Shown here: positions 1 to 5,291 of the stretch, piece by piece
Position numbering within the stretch: the first letter of the stretch is position 1
How the letters are laid out: each line of letters opens with the position of its first letter
Assembly (NCBI GenBank): GCA_015489265.1
Contig: WFZY01000346.1
Location: forward strand, 1-5,515
DNA length: 5,515 bases
Direction of reading: 5' to 3'
Source of the DNA: Flavobacteriaceae bacterium
Lineage (GTDB): Bacteria; Bacteroidota; Bacteroidia; Flavobacteriales; Flavobacteriaceae
Made by a program: the position numbers and the translations under genes
The notes under the pieces: generated by a model
The model's input: the letters and a program-made list of their open reading frames with translations, nothing else
What the model was told of the DNA's origin: nothing
Databases searched by the model: none

Positions 1-741
1 TCCGGTAACCGGTTGTTAAACAACGTCTTGCAACACGAAATATCTTTGCGGTTTTCGGTTTTTAATATGGTGAAATTTTCGCACTTTTTTTCAGGTTTGA
101 CATTTAGCCGTTCCTTACATCCTATCAGGCAAAATACCCGGCAATATCAAACTGACATCATCAGTATGCCGGTTAATCTTGATAATTATGATGAAAATCT
201 ATCGGCATATTTGACTTATGGTAAACGTTATATTTATTGGAAATTACGACTTAATGGGCAATTAAATGTTTCCAAATATTACAACATTATCAATCACAGA
301 GAAGTTGCATCCAATTCATTGATGCAGAATTACGGCATCACTGTCAATTCCAATTTGAGTGGTTTTTTCAACTTTGATGTCAGCTATAAGCTTAACATCA
401 ATCGTTTTAACAGCGATTTACGCCAAAGCACTTATTTGACTCACAAACCATCGGCAGGCATTGAATTGCGATTTTTTAAACAAACCACGCAACTGAATTT
501 GAAATATGATTATTATGATCAAATGGAACAGCATCAAAATAAACACAACGCTTACGGCTTTTTAAATGCCGAACTGTTTTACCAAAAAGCAGGTAGCACT
601 TGGGAATTTAGCTTAAAAGCTAATAACTTATTGAATACCAAAAGTTTAAACAAAGAAAGTTTGTCCGATTTATATGTGGCTACTTCACAATATTATGTGA
701 TGCCAAATTATTGGTTATTGCAGGTAAAGTATAAATTGTGA
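1..741 (+). CDS. C-terminal part of an outer-membrane beta-barrel protein, probably a TonB-dependent receptor (5' end outside window)
   Basis: The reading frame is open from base 1, so this is the 3' end of a longer gene. The TTG at 13 and the ATG at 67 are internal codons, not starts. About 246 residues are visible, ending at a TGA at 739-741. The protein shows alternating polar/hydrophobic strands rich in Tyr, Phe and Asn, with no hydrophobic helix, as expected for an outer-membrane beta-barrel. Near the end, the sequence LKANNLLNTKSLN followed by a Tyr-rich strand and a final strand ending VKYKL closely resembles the last strands of Bacteroidota TonB-dependent receptors, many of which begin with a carboxypeptidase-like regulatory domain. 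The plug, TonB box and signal peptide are not in view, so the substrate cannot be named, and another barrel family cannot be excluded. It converges on the glycosyltransferase gene and need not belong to the copper cluster. Confidence 0.75.
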   Translation, partial: SGNRLLNNVLQHEISLRFSVFNMVKFSHFFSGLTFSRSLHPIRQNTRQYQTDIISMPVNLDNYDENLSAYLTYGKRYIYWKLRLNGQLNVSKYYNIINHREVASNSLMQNYGITVNSNLSGFFNFDVSYKLNINRFNSDLRQSTYLTHKPSAGIELRFFKQTTQLNLKYDYYDQMEQHQNKHNAYGFLNAELFYQKAGSTWEFSLKANNLLNTKSLNKESLSDLYVATSQYYVMPNYWLLQVKYKL

Positions 742-764
742 TAATTTGATGAATTGATTACATA

Positions 765-820
765 GGTCACTGAGTGTTCCGATTCTTTTGGAATCGGAAT
801 GTATCGAAGTGACCGGTTTT
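765..820 (+). terminator. Stem-loop followed by a T run, probable terminator of the barrel gene (repeat family A, copy 1)
   Basis: The outer arms GGTCACT (765-771) and AGTGACC (808-814) are perfectly complementary. Inside them TTCCGATTC (777-785) and GAATCGGAA (791-799) form a perfect 9-bp stem with the 5-base loop TTTTG. GGTTTTTATT follows at 815-824. The hairpin begins 24 bases after the stop codon of the barrel gene, which fits an intrinsic terminator. The outer shape, GGTCACTGAG at the left and TCGAAGTGACC at the right, is also that of a palindromic repeat found between genes in many Bacteroidota, so it may be a repeat that happens to terminate. Confidence 0.5.
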
Positions 821-926
821 TATTGAGGAATTGATGATTTTGTCTGCTTCATAGATTATTGGGGTCTTTGATGTTTGTTTATTGCTTCATAGTTTGTTTC
901 TGCTTATAATTTGAGGAAATGAGGAA

Positions 927-959
927 AGACCTGCAAGGTTTTGAAAACCTGTTAGGTCT
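927..959. repeat. Palindromic intergenic repeat, family B, copy 1
   Basis: AGACCT (927-932) pairs with AGGTCT (954-959), and AGGTTTT (936-942) pairs with AAAACCT (944-950); three bases between the paired blocks are mismatched on each side. The right half, AAAACCTGTTAGGTCTGA from 944, is identical to the right half of the copy starting at 5186, more than 4 kb away, which shows a shared repeat family rather than a chance hairpin. Confidence 0.8.
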
Positions 960-1015
960 GAGCGTGGAACTTATATGTCCTTATATGTCTTATATGGTTT
1001 TTTATTTTAAATACC

Positions 1016-1078
1016 GGTCACAGAGCTTAATAAAAAAATCCACTTTTAACTTCCGGTTACTGAGCTTGCCGAAGTATC
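1016..1078. repeat. Degenerate repeat family A copies 2 (partial) and 3
   Basis: GGTCACAGAGCTT at 1016-1028 looks like the left half of a family A element. A fuller copy lies at 1055-1078, with left arm GGTTACTGAGCTTG and right end CCGAAGTATC. Both resemble the 765-814 element in the GGT(C/T)AC(T/A)GAG left arm and the CGAAGT right arm. The second copy runs into the glycosyltransferase stop codon (1077-1079, read on the minus strand). Arms are too decayed for a strong hairpin, so a terminator function for the glycosyltransferase is uncertain. Confidence 0.6.
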
Positions 1079-2216
1079 AACTTTCAACTAATTTAACTTC
1101 CCCCAAAGCATCTTTATAATCGCTACCCAAAAGCATTTGATTGTGCGGAAAGTAAAAGCGGTAGTATATGCCTTGATTTTTATAGGTTTCCATCAGGTTG
1201 ATGATGTTAGAAAAATTTAAACTGCCGGTATCAAAAATCAACATGGCAGGTTTTAGCGCGATTTGTGACGAATTATCGATCTTTTTTAAATCGGTAAAAC
1301 AGGTTTTTAAGATACTATAATTTTTTTTATCCCCTATAAAGTAAAAACCTTGAAAATCAACAGGTTTATTGATAAAATGGCTTTTTTTTAATCGTAAGCT
1401 TAGCCAGAGTTTAAAAAATTGTCGCATCAAAAATTCCAATGGCGAAAACGAACGGAAATGTTTACGGTAAAATTGAAAAGTCGTGTCTAAAAAATGTTTG
1501 TAATAGTTGGCATCTTTGCGGCTGCTTTCCCCTTTAAAGTGGATGATTTTTGCCGTTGGCAGATAATAATTTTGATAACCTTTTTGTAAAATTCTGTATG
1601 ACAAATCAATATCTTCACCATACATAAAAAATTGTTCGTCAAAGCCGCCAACGGCTTCAAACACATTTTTTTTGACAAACATCAAGGCACCGGTCAGAAC
1701 TGGAACTTTTCCCGATTTATTTTCATTGATGTGTGGGGCGTAATAGACATTAAATGGTTTGAAATTTAGCATTTTATGCAATTTGGTCAATTTGCTAAAA
1801 GCGACCAAAGGCGTTGGAATACCGCGTTTGCTCTCGGGTAAAAAATTACCGGTGCCATCTATCATTTTACCGCCGATAATGCCAAAGTCATTGTGTTTAT
1901 CGGCAAAATTTTTTAATTGACTTAACAAATCATCGCTAACTAAAGTATCCGGATTAAGAAATAATAAATATGCACCTTGGGCTTGCTTTACGGCTTTGTT
2001 ATAAGCTTTGCCAAATCCGTGATTTTTATCAAACCAAAGAAATGTAACTTCGGGATAGCGCTCTTGAAAATAGTCACGGCTACCATCGGTTGAATGATTG
2101 TCCGCTACTATGATTTCGATATTATCATCTTTTTTTACAGCTTTTAAAACCGATTGTAAACAGGCATCGGTAAAATGCTTGACGTTGTAATTTAAAATGA
2201 TTATGGAAATGTTCAT
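1077..2216 (-). CDS. Family 2 glycosyltransferase (GT-A fold, WbbL/rhamnosyltransferase-like)
   Basis: The 379-residue protein starts at an ATG (2214-2216) with the classic GT2 opening MNISIIILNYN (residues 1-11). Further GT2 marks follow: VADNHSTDGS at 37-46 (nucleotide-binding Asp and the conserved DGS), NHGFGKAYN at 65-73, NPD at 88-90 at the position of the metal-binding DxD, GGFDE at 190-194, and YGEDIDLSYR at 199-208, holding the likely catalytic ED pair. This pattern is typical of enzymes that move a sugar from a nucleotide donor onto a lipid-linked or polysaccharide acceptor at the cytosolic face of the membrane, in O-antigen, capsule or exopolysaccharide synthesis. No membrane helix is apparent. 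Residues 285-379 form a C-terminal extension, probably alpha/beta, seen on some Bacteroidota GT2 proteins; its role is unknown to me. Donor and acceptor cannot be told from sequence. It stands alone here, divergent from the copper genes. Confidence 0.94.
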   Translation of the reverse strand: MNISIIILNYNVKHFTDACLQSVLKAVKKDDNIEIIVADNHSTDGSRDYFQERYPEVTFLWFDKNHGFGKAYNKAVKQAQGAYLLFLNPDTLVSDDLLSQLKNFADKHNDFGIIGGKMIDGTGNFLPESKRGIPTPLVAFSKLTKLHKMLNFKPFNVYYAPHINENKSGKVPVLTGALMFVKKNVFEAVGGFDEQFFMYGEDIDLSYRILQKGYQNYYLPTAKIIHFKGESSRKDANYYKHFLDTTFQFYRKHFRSFSPLEFLMRQFFKLWLSLRLKKSHFINKPVDFQGFYFIGDKKNYSILKTCFTDLKKIDNSSQIALKPAMLIFDTGSLNFSNIINLMETYKNQGIYYRFYFPHNQMLLGSDYKDALGEVKLVES

Positions 2217-2236
2217 TGAGTCGTTTCAAATTGCTT

Positions 2237-2244
2237 CAAAGGTA
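2237..2244 (-). promoter_or_regulatory. Possible -7 promoter element for the glycosyltransferase
   Basis: Read on the minus strand this is TACCTTTG, matching the Bacteroidota -7 consensus TAnnTTTG, and it ends 20 bases before the ATG at 2216, leaving a short leader. No clear TTG element is visible about 20 bases further upstream, so support is from one half of the promoter only. Confidence 0.35.
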
Positions 2245-2374
2245 AGAAATTTTAATTATTATCATAGCAGAGTCTTTCACAAGACTTCTTTGTAAAATTT
2301 TATTAAATATTGTAGCCACTATATCTTGGGCTGATGAATTAGGTATTTAATTTTATTCAAAAAATGCTCGGCTA

Positions 2375-2412
2375 TTTCCAAAATTATACAAATTTTTTCC
2401 AAAATTGTATAA
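2375..2412. promoter_or_regulatory. Operator-like tandem direct repeat upstream of the copper cluster
   Basis: TTTCCAAAATTATACAA (2375-2391) and TTTCCAAAATTGTATAA (2396-2412) agree at 15 of 17 positions, with a 4-base gap, giving a 21-bp period (two helical turns). The same stretch can be read as an inverted repeat: TTATACAA (2384-2391) and TTGTATAA (2405-2412) are perfectly complementary around a 13-base spacer. The site ends 22 bases upstream of the candidate -7 element at 2435, so it lies where an activator would touch RNA polymerase. Seventeen-base half-sites at 21-bp period are the geometry of AraC-type activator sites. The regulator is not in the window, so the assignment is inference. 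Confidence 0.5.
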
Positions 2413-2434
2413 CACTTCGATTGATTCGATGCTT

Positions 2435-2442
2435 TAATTTTG
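2435..2442 (+). promoter_or_regulatory. Candidate -7 element of the copper-cluster promoter
   Basis: TAATTTTG matches the Bacteroidota -7 consensus TAnnTTTG and lies 26 bases before the ATG at 2469, leaving a leader of roughly 20 bases. The -33 TTG element is not at the usual distance: the nearest TTG motifs (2405-2407 and 2421-2423) are too far away and too close. A poor -33 element beside an operator-like repeat suggests activator dependence. Confidence 0.45.
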
Positions 2443-2468
2443 TCCTAATTATTATTAACAAAAAATAA

Positions 2469-2891
2469 ATGTCAGCATTTTTAAACATATTTGGATTTCT
2501 TTTAACCGGCTTATTGCTTTTAGCAAGTCCGGCTAATCCGTCTTTGGCTGACAACCAACAGAATTGTGTTTCACATTCACAGGTCATGCCTTGTTGTAAT
2601 GACGGGCAATGCGACATGATGTTGACAAAACATAATTTGCCTGCTTCACCAAAGCAACCACATCAATGTTGCTGTAAGCATACGCTGAGTTTTAAAGCGG
2701 AAGCCGTTTTAAATTTGCCGGTTAAAACAAGTATTGCAACCCAAACAAGCCATGGAAATGCTACTTTTCAGAATCCAAAAAATGTTTTATTACACCATAA
2801 CCTGAGCTTTTGGAATAACTACTACTTCAACGATATATCTAAAAGCAACTTCAAAACAAAACAAAGTTTTTTATGTGTGTTTAGAATTTGA
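2469..2891 (+). CDS. Small Cys/His-rich exported protein, probable copper-binding or copper-sensing protein
   Basis: I do not recognise a named family. The ATG start is firm because an in-frame TAA sits directly before it (2466-2468). Residues 1-27 are a hydrophobic export signal with a possible cleavage site after PSLA; it is unusual in having no Lys or Arg before the hydrophobic core. No lipobox is seen. Residues 33-69 hold seven cysteines (33, 42, 43, 48, 67, 68, 69), including a CC pair and a CCC triplet, with His at 36, 55, 65 and 71 and Met at 40, 50 and 51, a typical soft-metal ligand mix. One more Cys is at 136. The remaining 70 residues are low in cysteine. The gene is first in the cluster and ends 84 bases before the multicopper oxidase. 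This position resembles copL, the Cys/His-rich gene upstream of the oxidase gene copA in Xanthomonas. A periplasmic copper-binding protein is the alternative. Confidence 0.72.
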   Translation: MSAFLNIFGFLLTGLLLLASPANPSLADNQQNCVSHSQVMPCCNDGQCDMMLTKHNLPASPKQPHQCCCKHTLSFKAEAVLNLPVKTSIATQTSHGNATFQNPKNVLLHHNLSFWNNYYFNDISKSNFKTKQSFLCVFRI

Positions 2892-2894
2892 TTT

Positions 2895-2953
2895 TAATTA
2901 TTTCCAGCTTGTATTTTCTAAATAGTTTATGATACAACTTACATAAATAATTA
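2895..2953 (+). promoter_or_regulatory. Nested inverted repeats in the leader between the Cys-rich gene and the oxidase gene
   Basis: TAATTATT (2895-2902) is complementary to AATAATTA (2946-2953). Inside it, TTGTAT (2909-2914) is complementary to ATACAA (2932-2937), extendable by A-G/C-T pairs with C2908 bulged. The RNA could fold into a long interrupted stem just upstream of the oxidase start at 2976. The stems are AT-only or nearly so, and such pairing can arise by chance in AT-rich DNA; no T run follows that would make it an intrinsic terminator. Confidence 0.3.
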
Positions 2954-2975
2954 TTAATCAAAAAAACATTTCACC

Positions 2976-4661
2976 ATGAAAAACATTTTTCTATCATTCT
3001 TATTATTCCTGAATTTTTTAGCTTTTGCTCAAAATCCTTTAATGATACCGCCGACTTTATCCGGTACAAATATCAACTTAAATTTACAATATGGTACGCA
3101 CCAATTTTTCCCCGGACAAATCACCCAAACCATGGGTGCTAACGGCGACATTTTAGGTCCGACTTTAATCCTGAATCAAGGCGATTTTGTCAATTTCAGC
3201 GTTAATAACCAGCTCAATGACGATACGACCATACATTGGCACGGCATGCATGTATCCGCTATTAACGATGGCGGACCGCATACGGTCATTGCTGCCGGAA
3301 CTACCTGGACGCCGGCTTTTACCATATTAGACAAAGCCGCAACTTATTGGTATCACCCACACTTACACACCAGAACCGATTTGCACGTTTCAAAAGGTAT
3401 CGCCGGATTAATTATCGTAAAAGATCAAGAAGAAGCCGCCCTTGATTTGCCCCGTACCTATGGTGTAGATGATATTCCGTTGGTGATTCAAACTAAATCT
3501 TTCGACAGCAATAATCAAATAGTCAATCATTCCAACTCTGACACTGTTGTTATGGCAAATGCAACCATTGACCCTTATATTGACTTGCCGGCACAAGTAG
3601 TCAGATTTAGAATTCTAAACGGGTCTTCTCAACGTGTCTTTAATTTGGGCTTATCTAACAATGAAAATTTTTATTTGATAACCACAGACGGCGGATTGCT
3701 AAATGCACCTTTACAAACAACCAGATTGCAAATGGCACCCGGCGAAAGAGCCGAAATTCTTATTGATTTATCCGGGCGGGTAAACCAAACTTTGTCTCTC
3801 AAAAGTTATGCATCCGAACTGCCTAATGGCATTTATGGCGCCACGGCGCCCGGTATGAATGCTTCTATGCCTTTAAACGGTTATAACCCTAATCCGTTAA
3901 ATGGCAATGATTTTGACATTTTGCAAATCAATGTGGTAGCCCCAACTACTAATCCGGTAACGAGTATTCCAAATACATTGGCTAGTCTAAATCCTATACC
4001 GGAAGCTGATGCTAATACGACCAGAACTTTAACATTTTCACCGGCAAGCCCCGGATTTAATCAACTAAACGGCGAATTTCGAATCAATAACACATCTTTT
4101 GACATGAATGTTATCAATTACACGATACCACTTGATAATGTTGAAATCTGGGAACTTCGCAATCAGTCGGCAATTGCACACCCGTTTCATATTCACGATG
4201 TGCAATTTTATATTTTAGACCGCAACGGCAATCCGCCGCCGGCTACTGAACAAGGTCGTAAAGATGTCGTATTGGTCAAACCCCAAGAAACAGTGCGATT
4301 TATCACAAAATTTGAAACTTTTGCCGATGATGCTGTCCCGTATATGTATCATTGTCATATGCTGACACACGAAGATGGTGGTATGATGGGACAATTTGTG
4401 GTGCATTCTTCCAATGCCATTAACGATGAAACTGTTTTCAAGGGAAAAGTCTATCCTAATCCTTCATCGGGAAACATTCACATTGAAGCAAAAGAAGCTT
4501 TTTCTAAAATACAAATACTAGATCTCACAGGACGACCGGTTTTCGAGAAAAATTTCAATTCAGTAAACCAAATTGAAATTAAGTATGATAAACCGGGTAT
4601 GTATGTAATGGAAATATATTCCGGAACAACTAAATATCTAAAAAAACTTATTATCCGGTAA
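2976..4661 (+). CDS. Multicopper oxidase (CueO/CotA-like, three cupredoxin domains) with T9SS sorting domain
   Basis: The 561-residue protein probably oxidises Cu(I), with reduction of oxygen to water. Residues 1-19 (MKNIFLSFLLFLNFLAFAQ) are a Sec signal without a twin-arginine motif. Three cupredoxin domains follow, at about 30-150, 160-320 and 345-477. All copper ligands are present by comparison with CueO: HWH at 87-89 and HPH at 127-129, HPFHIH at 402-407, and HCHMLTHEDGGMM at 459-471. Type 1 copper would use H402, C460, H465 and axial M470, and the type 2/3 cluster would use H87, H89, H127, H129, H405, H407, H459 and H461. There is no long Met-rich insert like that of CueO. Residues 492-561 (VYPNP start, Gly-Met-Tyr turn near the end, final basic KKLIIR) form a type A T9SS sorting domain, so the enzyme should be sent across the outer membrane and attached to the surface or released. 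It follows the Cys-rich gene by 84 bases and is probably cotranscribed. Laccase-like activity on phenols or other metals is possible. Confidence 0.96.
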   Translation: MKNIFLSFLLFLNFLAFAQNPLMIPPTLSGTNINLNLQYGTHQFFPGQITQTMGANGDILGPTLILNQGDFVNFSVNNQLNDDTTIHWHGMHVSAINDGGPHTVIAAGTTWTPAFTILDKAATYWYHPHLHTRTDLHVSKGIAGLIIVKDQEEAALDLPRTYGVDDIPLVIQTKSFDSNNQIVNHSNSDTVVMANATIDPYIDLPAQVVRFRILNGSSQRVFNLGLSNNENFYLITTDGGLLNAPLQTTRLQMAPGERAEILIDLSGRVNQTLSLKSYASELPNGIYGATAPGMNASMPLNGYNPNPLNGNDFDILQINVVAPTTNPVTSIPNTLASLNPIPEADANTTRTLTFSPASPGFNQLNGEFRINNTSFDMNVINYTIPLDNVEIWELRNQSAIAHPFHIHDVQFYILDRNGNPPPATEQGRKDVVLVKPQETVRFITKFETFADDAVPYMYHCHMLTHEDGGMMGQFVVHSSNAINDETVFKGKVYPNPSSGNIHIEAKEAFSKIQILDLTGRPVFEKNFNSVNQIEIKYDKPGMYVMEIYSGTTKYLKKLIIR

Positions 4662-4698
4662 TTTATAACACCTCACTCCGGTTCACAATACTTTCTAT

Positions 4699-4717
4699 TC
4701 ATTATAATTTATAATGA
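4699..4717. promoter_or_regulatory. Perfect 19-base palindrome upstream of the DUF302 gene
   Basis: TCATTATAATTTATAATGA is a perfect 9-1-9 inverted repeat in the 94-base gap between the oxidase and DUF302 genes, ending 38 bases before the DUF302 start. The 7-1-7 core ATTATAA-T-TTATAAT has the size and AT-rich look of Fur-superfamily operators, but does not match a consensus exactly. As RNA it would be a weak all-AU hairpin without a following T run, so an operator is slightly more likely than a terminator. Confidence 0.4.
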
Positions 4718-4755
4718 GTCAGATAGTTTATTAACTAATTAAAAAAACAATCAAA

Positions 4756-5172
4756 ATGAATTATCATTTAAGCATCAAACTTCCCGTAAATGCGGAAGAA
4801 GCAACCTATATCATAGAACAAGAAATCAAAAAAGAAGGTTTTGGCATCGTCAGCCGTTTTGACGTTGACCAAGCTCTACAAGAAAAACTGCAACTTTCAT
4901 TTAGAAAATACAGAATTTTAGGTGCTTGTAATCCGGCTTTTGCCGTGCAAGCCATAGCTGCCGATGACAAAATCGGAACGATACTACCTTGTAACATCAT
5001 GATTCAAGAATTGGAAACCGGTAGCGAAATTGCCATTATCAATGCACAGGAAATTATTAAAAATACCAAGAATCCGGAATTGATTCACATCGCTAAAACC
5101 ATTACCAAAAAAATGCAATCAGTCATTGAGCGCTTAAATATCAAATATTATGTTACTAAAAATAATTTTTAA
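4756..5172 (+). CDS. DUF302 domain protein, cytosolic
   Basis: The 138-residue protein has no signal peptide or membrane helix. The DUF302 signature is clear: FRKYRILGACNP at residues 49-60, followed by a helix (AFAVQAIAADD, 61-71) and IGTILPCNIMIQE at 73-85. Cys58 in the CNP motif and Cys79 in LPCN are the two cysteines, close to where metal or heme ligands could sit. The N-terminal half (1-45) has the beta-alpha pattern of the family, and the C-terminal helix (about 100-130) completes a small alpha/beta domain. Length is normal for a stand-alone DUF302 protein. The ATG at 4756 lies after an A-rich leader and just before a conserved-looking first strand. The family has no settled biochemical function. 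Its place between a multicopper oxidase and a CusA-type pump suggests a part in copper or silver resistance, perhaps cytosolic metal binding, by context only. Confidence 0.9.
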   Translation: MNYHLSIKLPVNAEEATYIIEQEIKKEGFGIVSRFDVDQALQEKLQLSFRKYRILGACNPAFAVQAIAADDKIGTILPCNIMIQELETGSEIAIINAQEIIKNTKNPELIHIAKTITKKMQSVIERLNIKYYVTKNNF

Positions 5173-5185
5173 TCAACCAGGTCAA

Positions 5186-5219
5186 AGACCTGATAGGTTT
5201 CTAAAAACCTGTTAGGTCT
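5186..5219. repeat. Palindromic intergenic repeat, family B, copy 2
   Basis: AGACCT (5186-5191) pairs with AGGTCT (5214-5219), and AGGTTT (5195-5200) pairs with AAACCT (5205-5210) around a 4-base loop. The right half matches the 927-959 copy exactly. It begins 13 bases after the DUF302 stop codon. Confidence 0.82.
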
Positions 5220-5243
5220 GAATACTGAAAAAACAATTATAAA

Positions 5244-5276
5244 AGACCTAGCAGGTTAGTTAAACCTACTAGGTCT
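5244..5276. repeat. Palindromic intergenic repeat, family B, copy 3
   Basis: AGACCTAGCAGGTT (5244-5257) and AACCTACTAGGTCT (5263-5276) are complementary at 13 of 14 positions around a 5-base loop, the best-preserved hairpin of the family in this window. It lies in tandem with copy 2, with about 24 bases between them, and ends 15 bases before the cusA-like start. An A run rather than a T run follows, so plus-strand intrinsic termination is not predicted; the hairpin would sit directly upstream of the pump's translation start. Confidence 0.82.
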
Positions 5277-5291
5277 CAAAAAAAGAAAACC

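Larger units (their letters stand above)
742..1076. other. Gene-free, repeat-rich intergenic region between convergent genes
   Basis: No convincing gene lies here. The space contains one stem-loop (765-814), one palindrome of a second family (927-959), and two degenerate relatives of the first (1016-1028 and 1055-1078). It also holds a short tandem run of a CTTATATGTC unit (about 970-996, nearly three copies at 9-10 bp steps) and a direct repeat TGCTTCATAG at 845-854 and 883-892. The region separates two genes that read towards each other, so terminator and repeat content is expected and no promoter is needed. Confidence 0.8.

Noticed and set aside
1..741. Considered as a complete short gene starting at 13 or 67
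   Set aside because: The frame is open to base 1, the first residues have no signal peptide, and the sequence reads as the C-terminal strands of a large barrel. It is a gene cut by the window edge.
742..1076. Looked for tRNA or other structured RNA genes and for IS ends
   Set aside because: No cloverleaf arms, no CCA-adjacent acceptor stem and no transposase remnants were seen; the structure present is accounted for by the two repeat families.
919..1119. A 66-codon plus-strand open frame in the repeat region
   Set aside because: It reads through the family B palindrome and both degraded family A repeats and overlaps the glycosyltransferase 3' end. It has no domain and no protein-like composition.
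2384..2617. A 77-codon minus-strand open frame over the promoter region and Cys-rich gene
   Set aside because: It runs antisense across the operator-like repeat and the signal-peptide codons. The plus-strand gene has a clear export signal and Cys cluster, so this is a shadow.
3408..3596. Minus-strand open frames inside the oxidase gene (this one and 4215-4406)
   Set aside because: The oxidase is unambiguous across its full length with every copper ligand in frame; these antisense frames lack any recognisable feature.
4806..5000. Minus-strand open frame with a Cys/Ser-rich product inside the DUF302 gene
   Set aside because: It is antisense to the conserved DUF302 signature and arises from the complement of that coding sequence.
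5186..5276. Two similar palindromes in tandem, considered as the start of a CRISPR array
   Set aside because: There are only two copies and they differ from each other, the gap of about 24 bases shows no spacer pattern, and a third copy lies alone 4 kb away. An interspersed palindromic repeat fits better.
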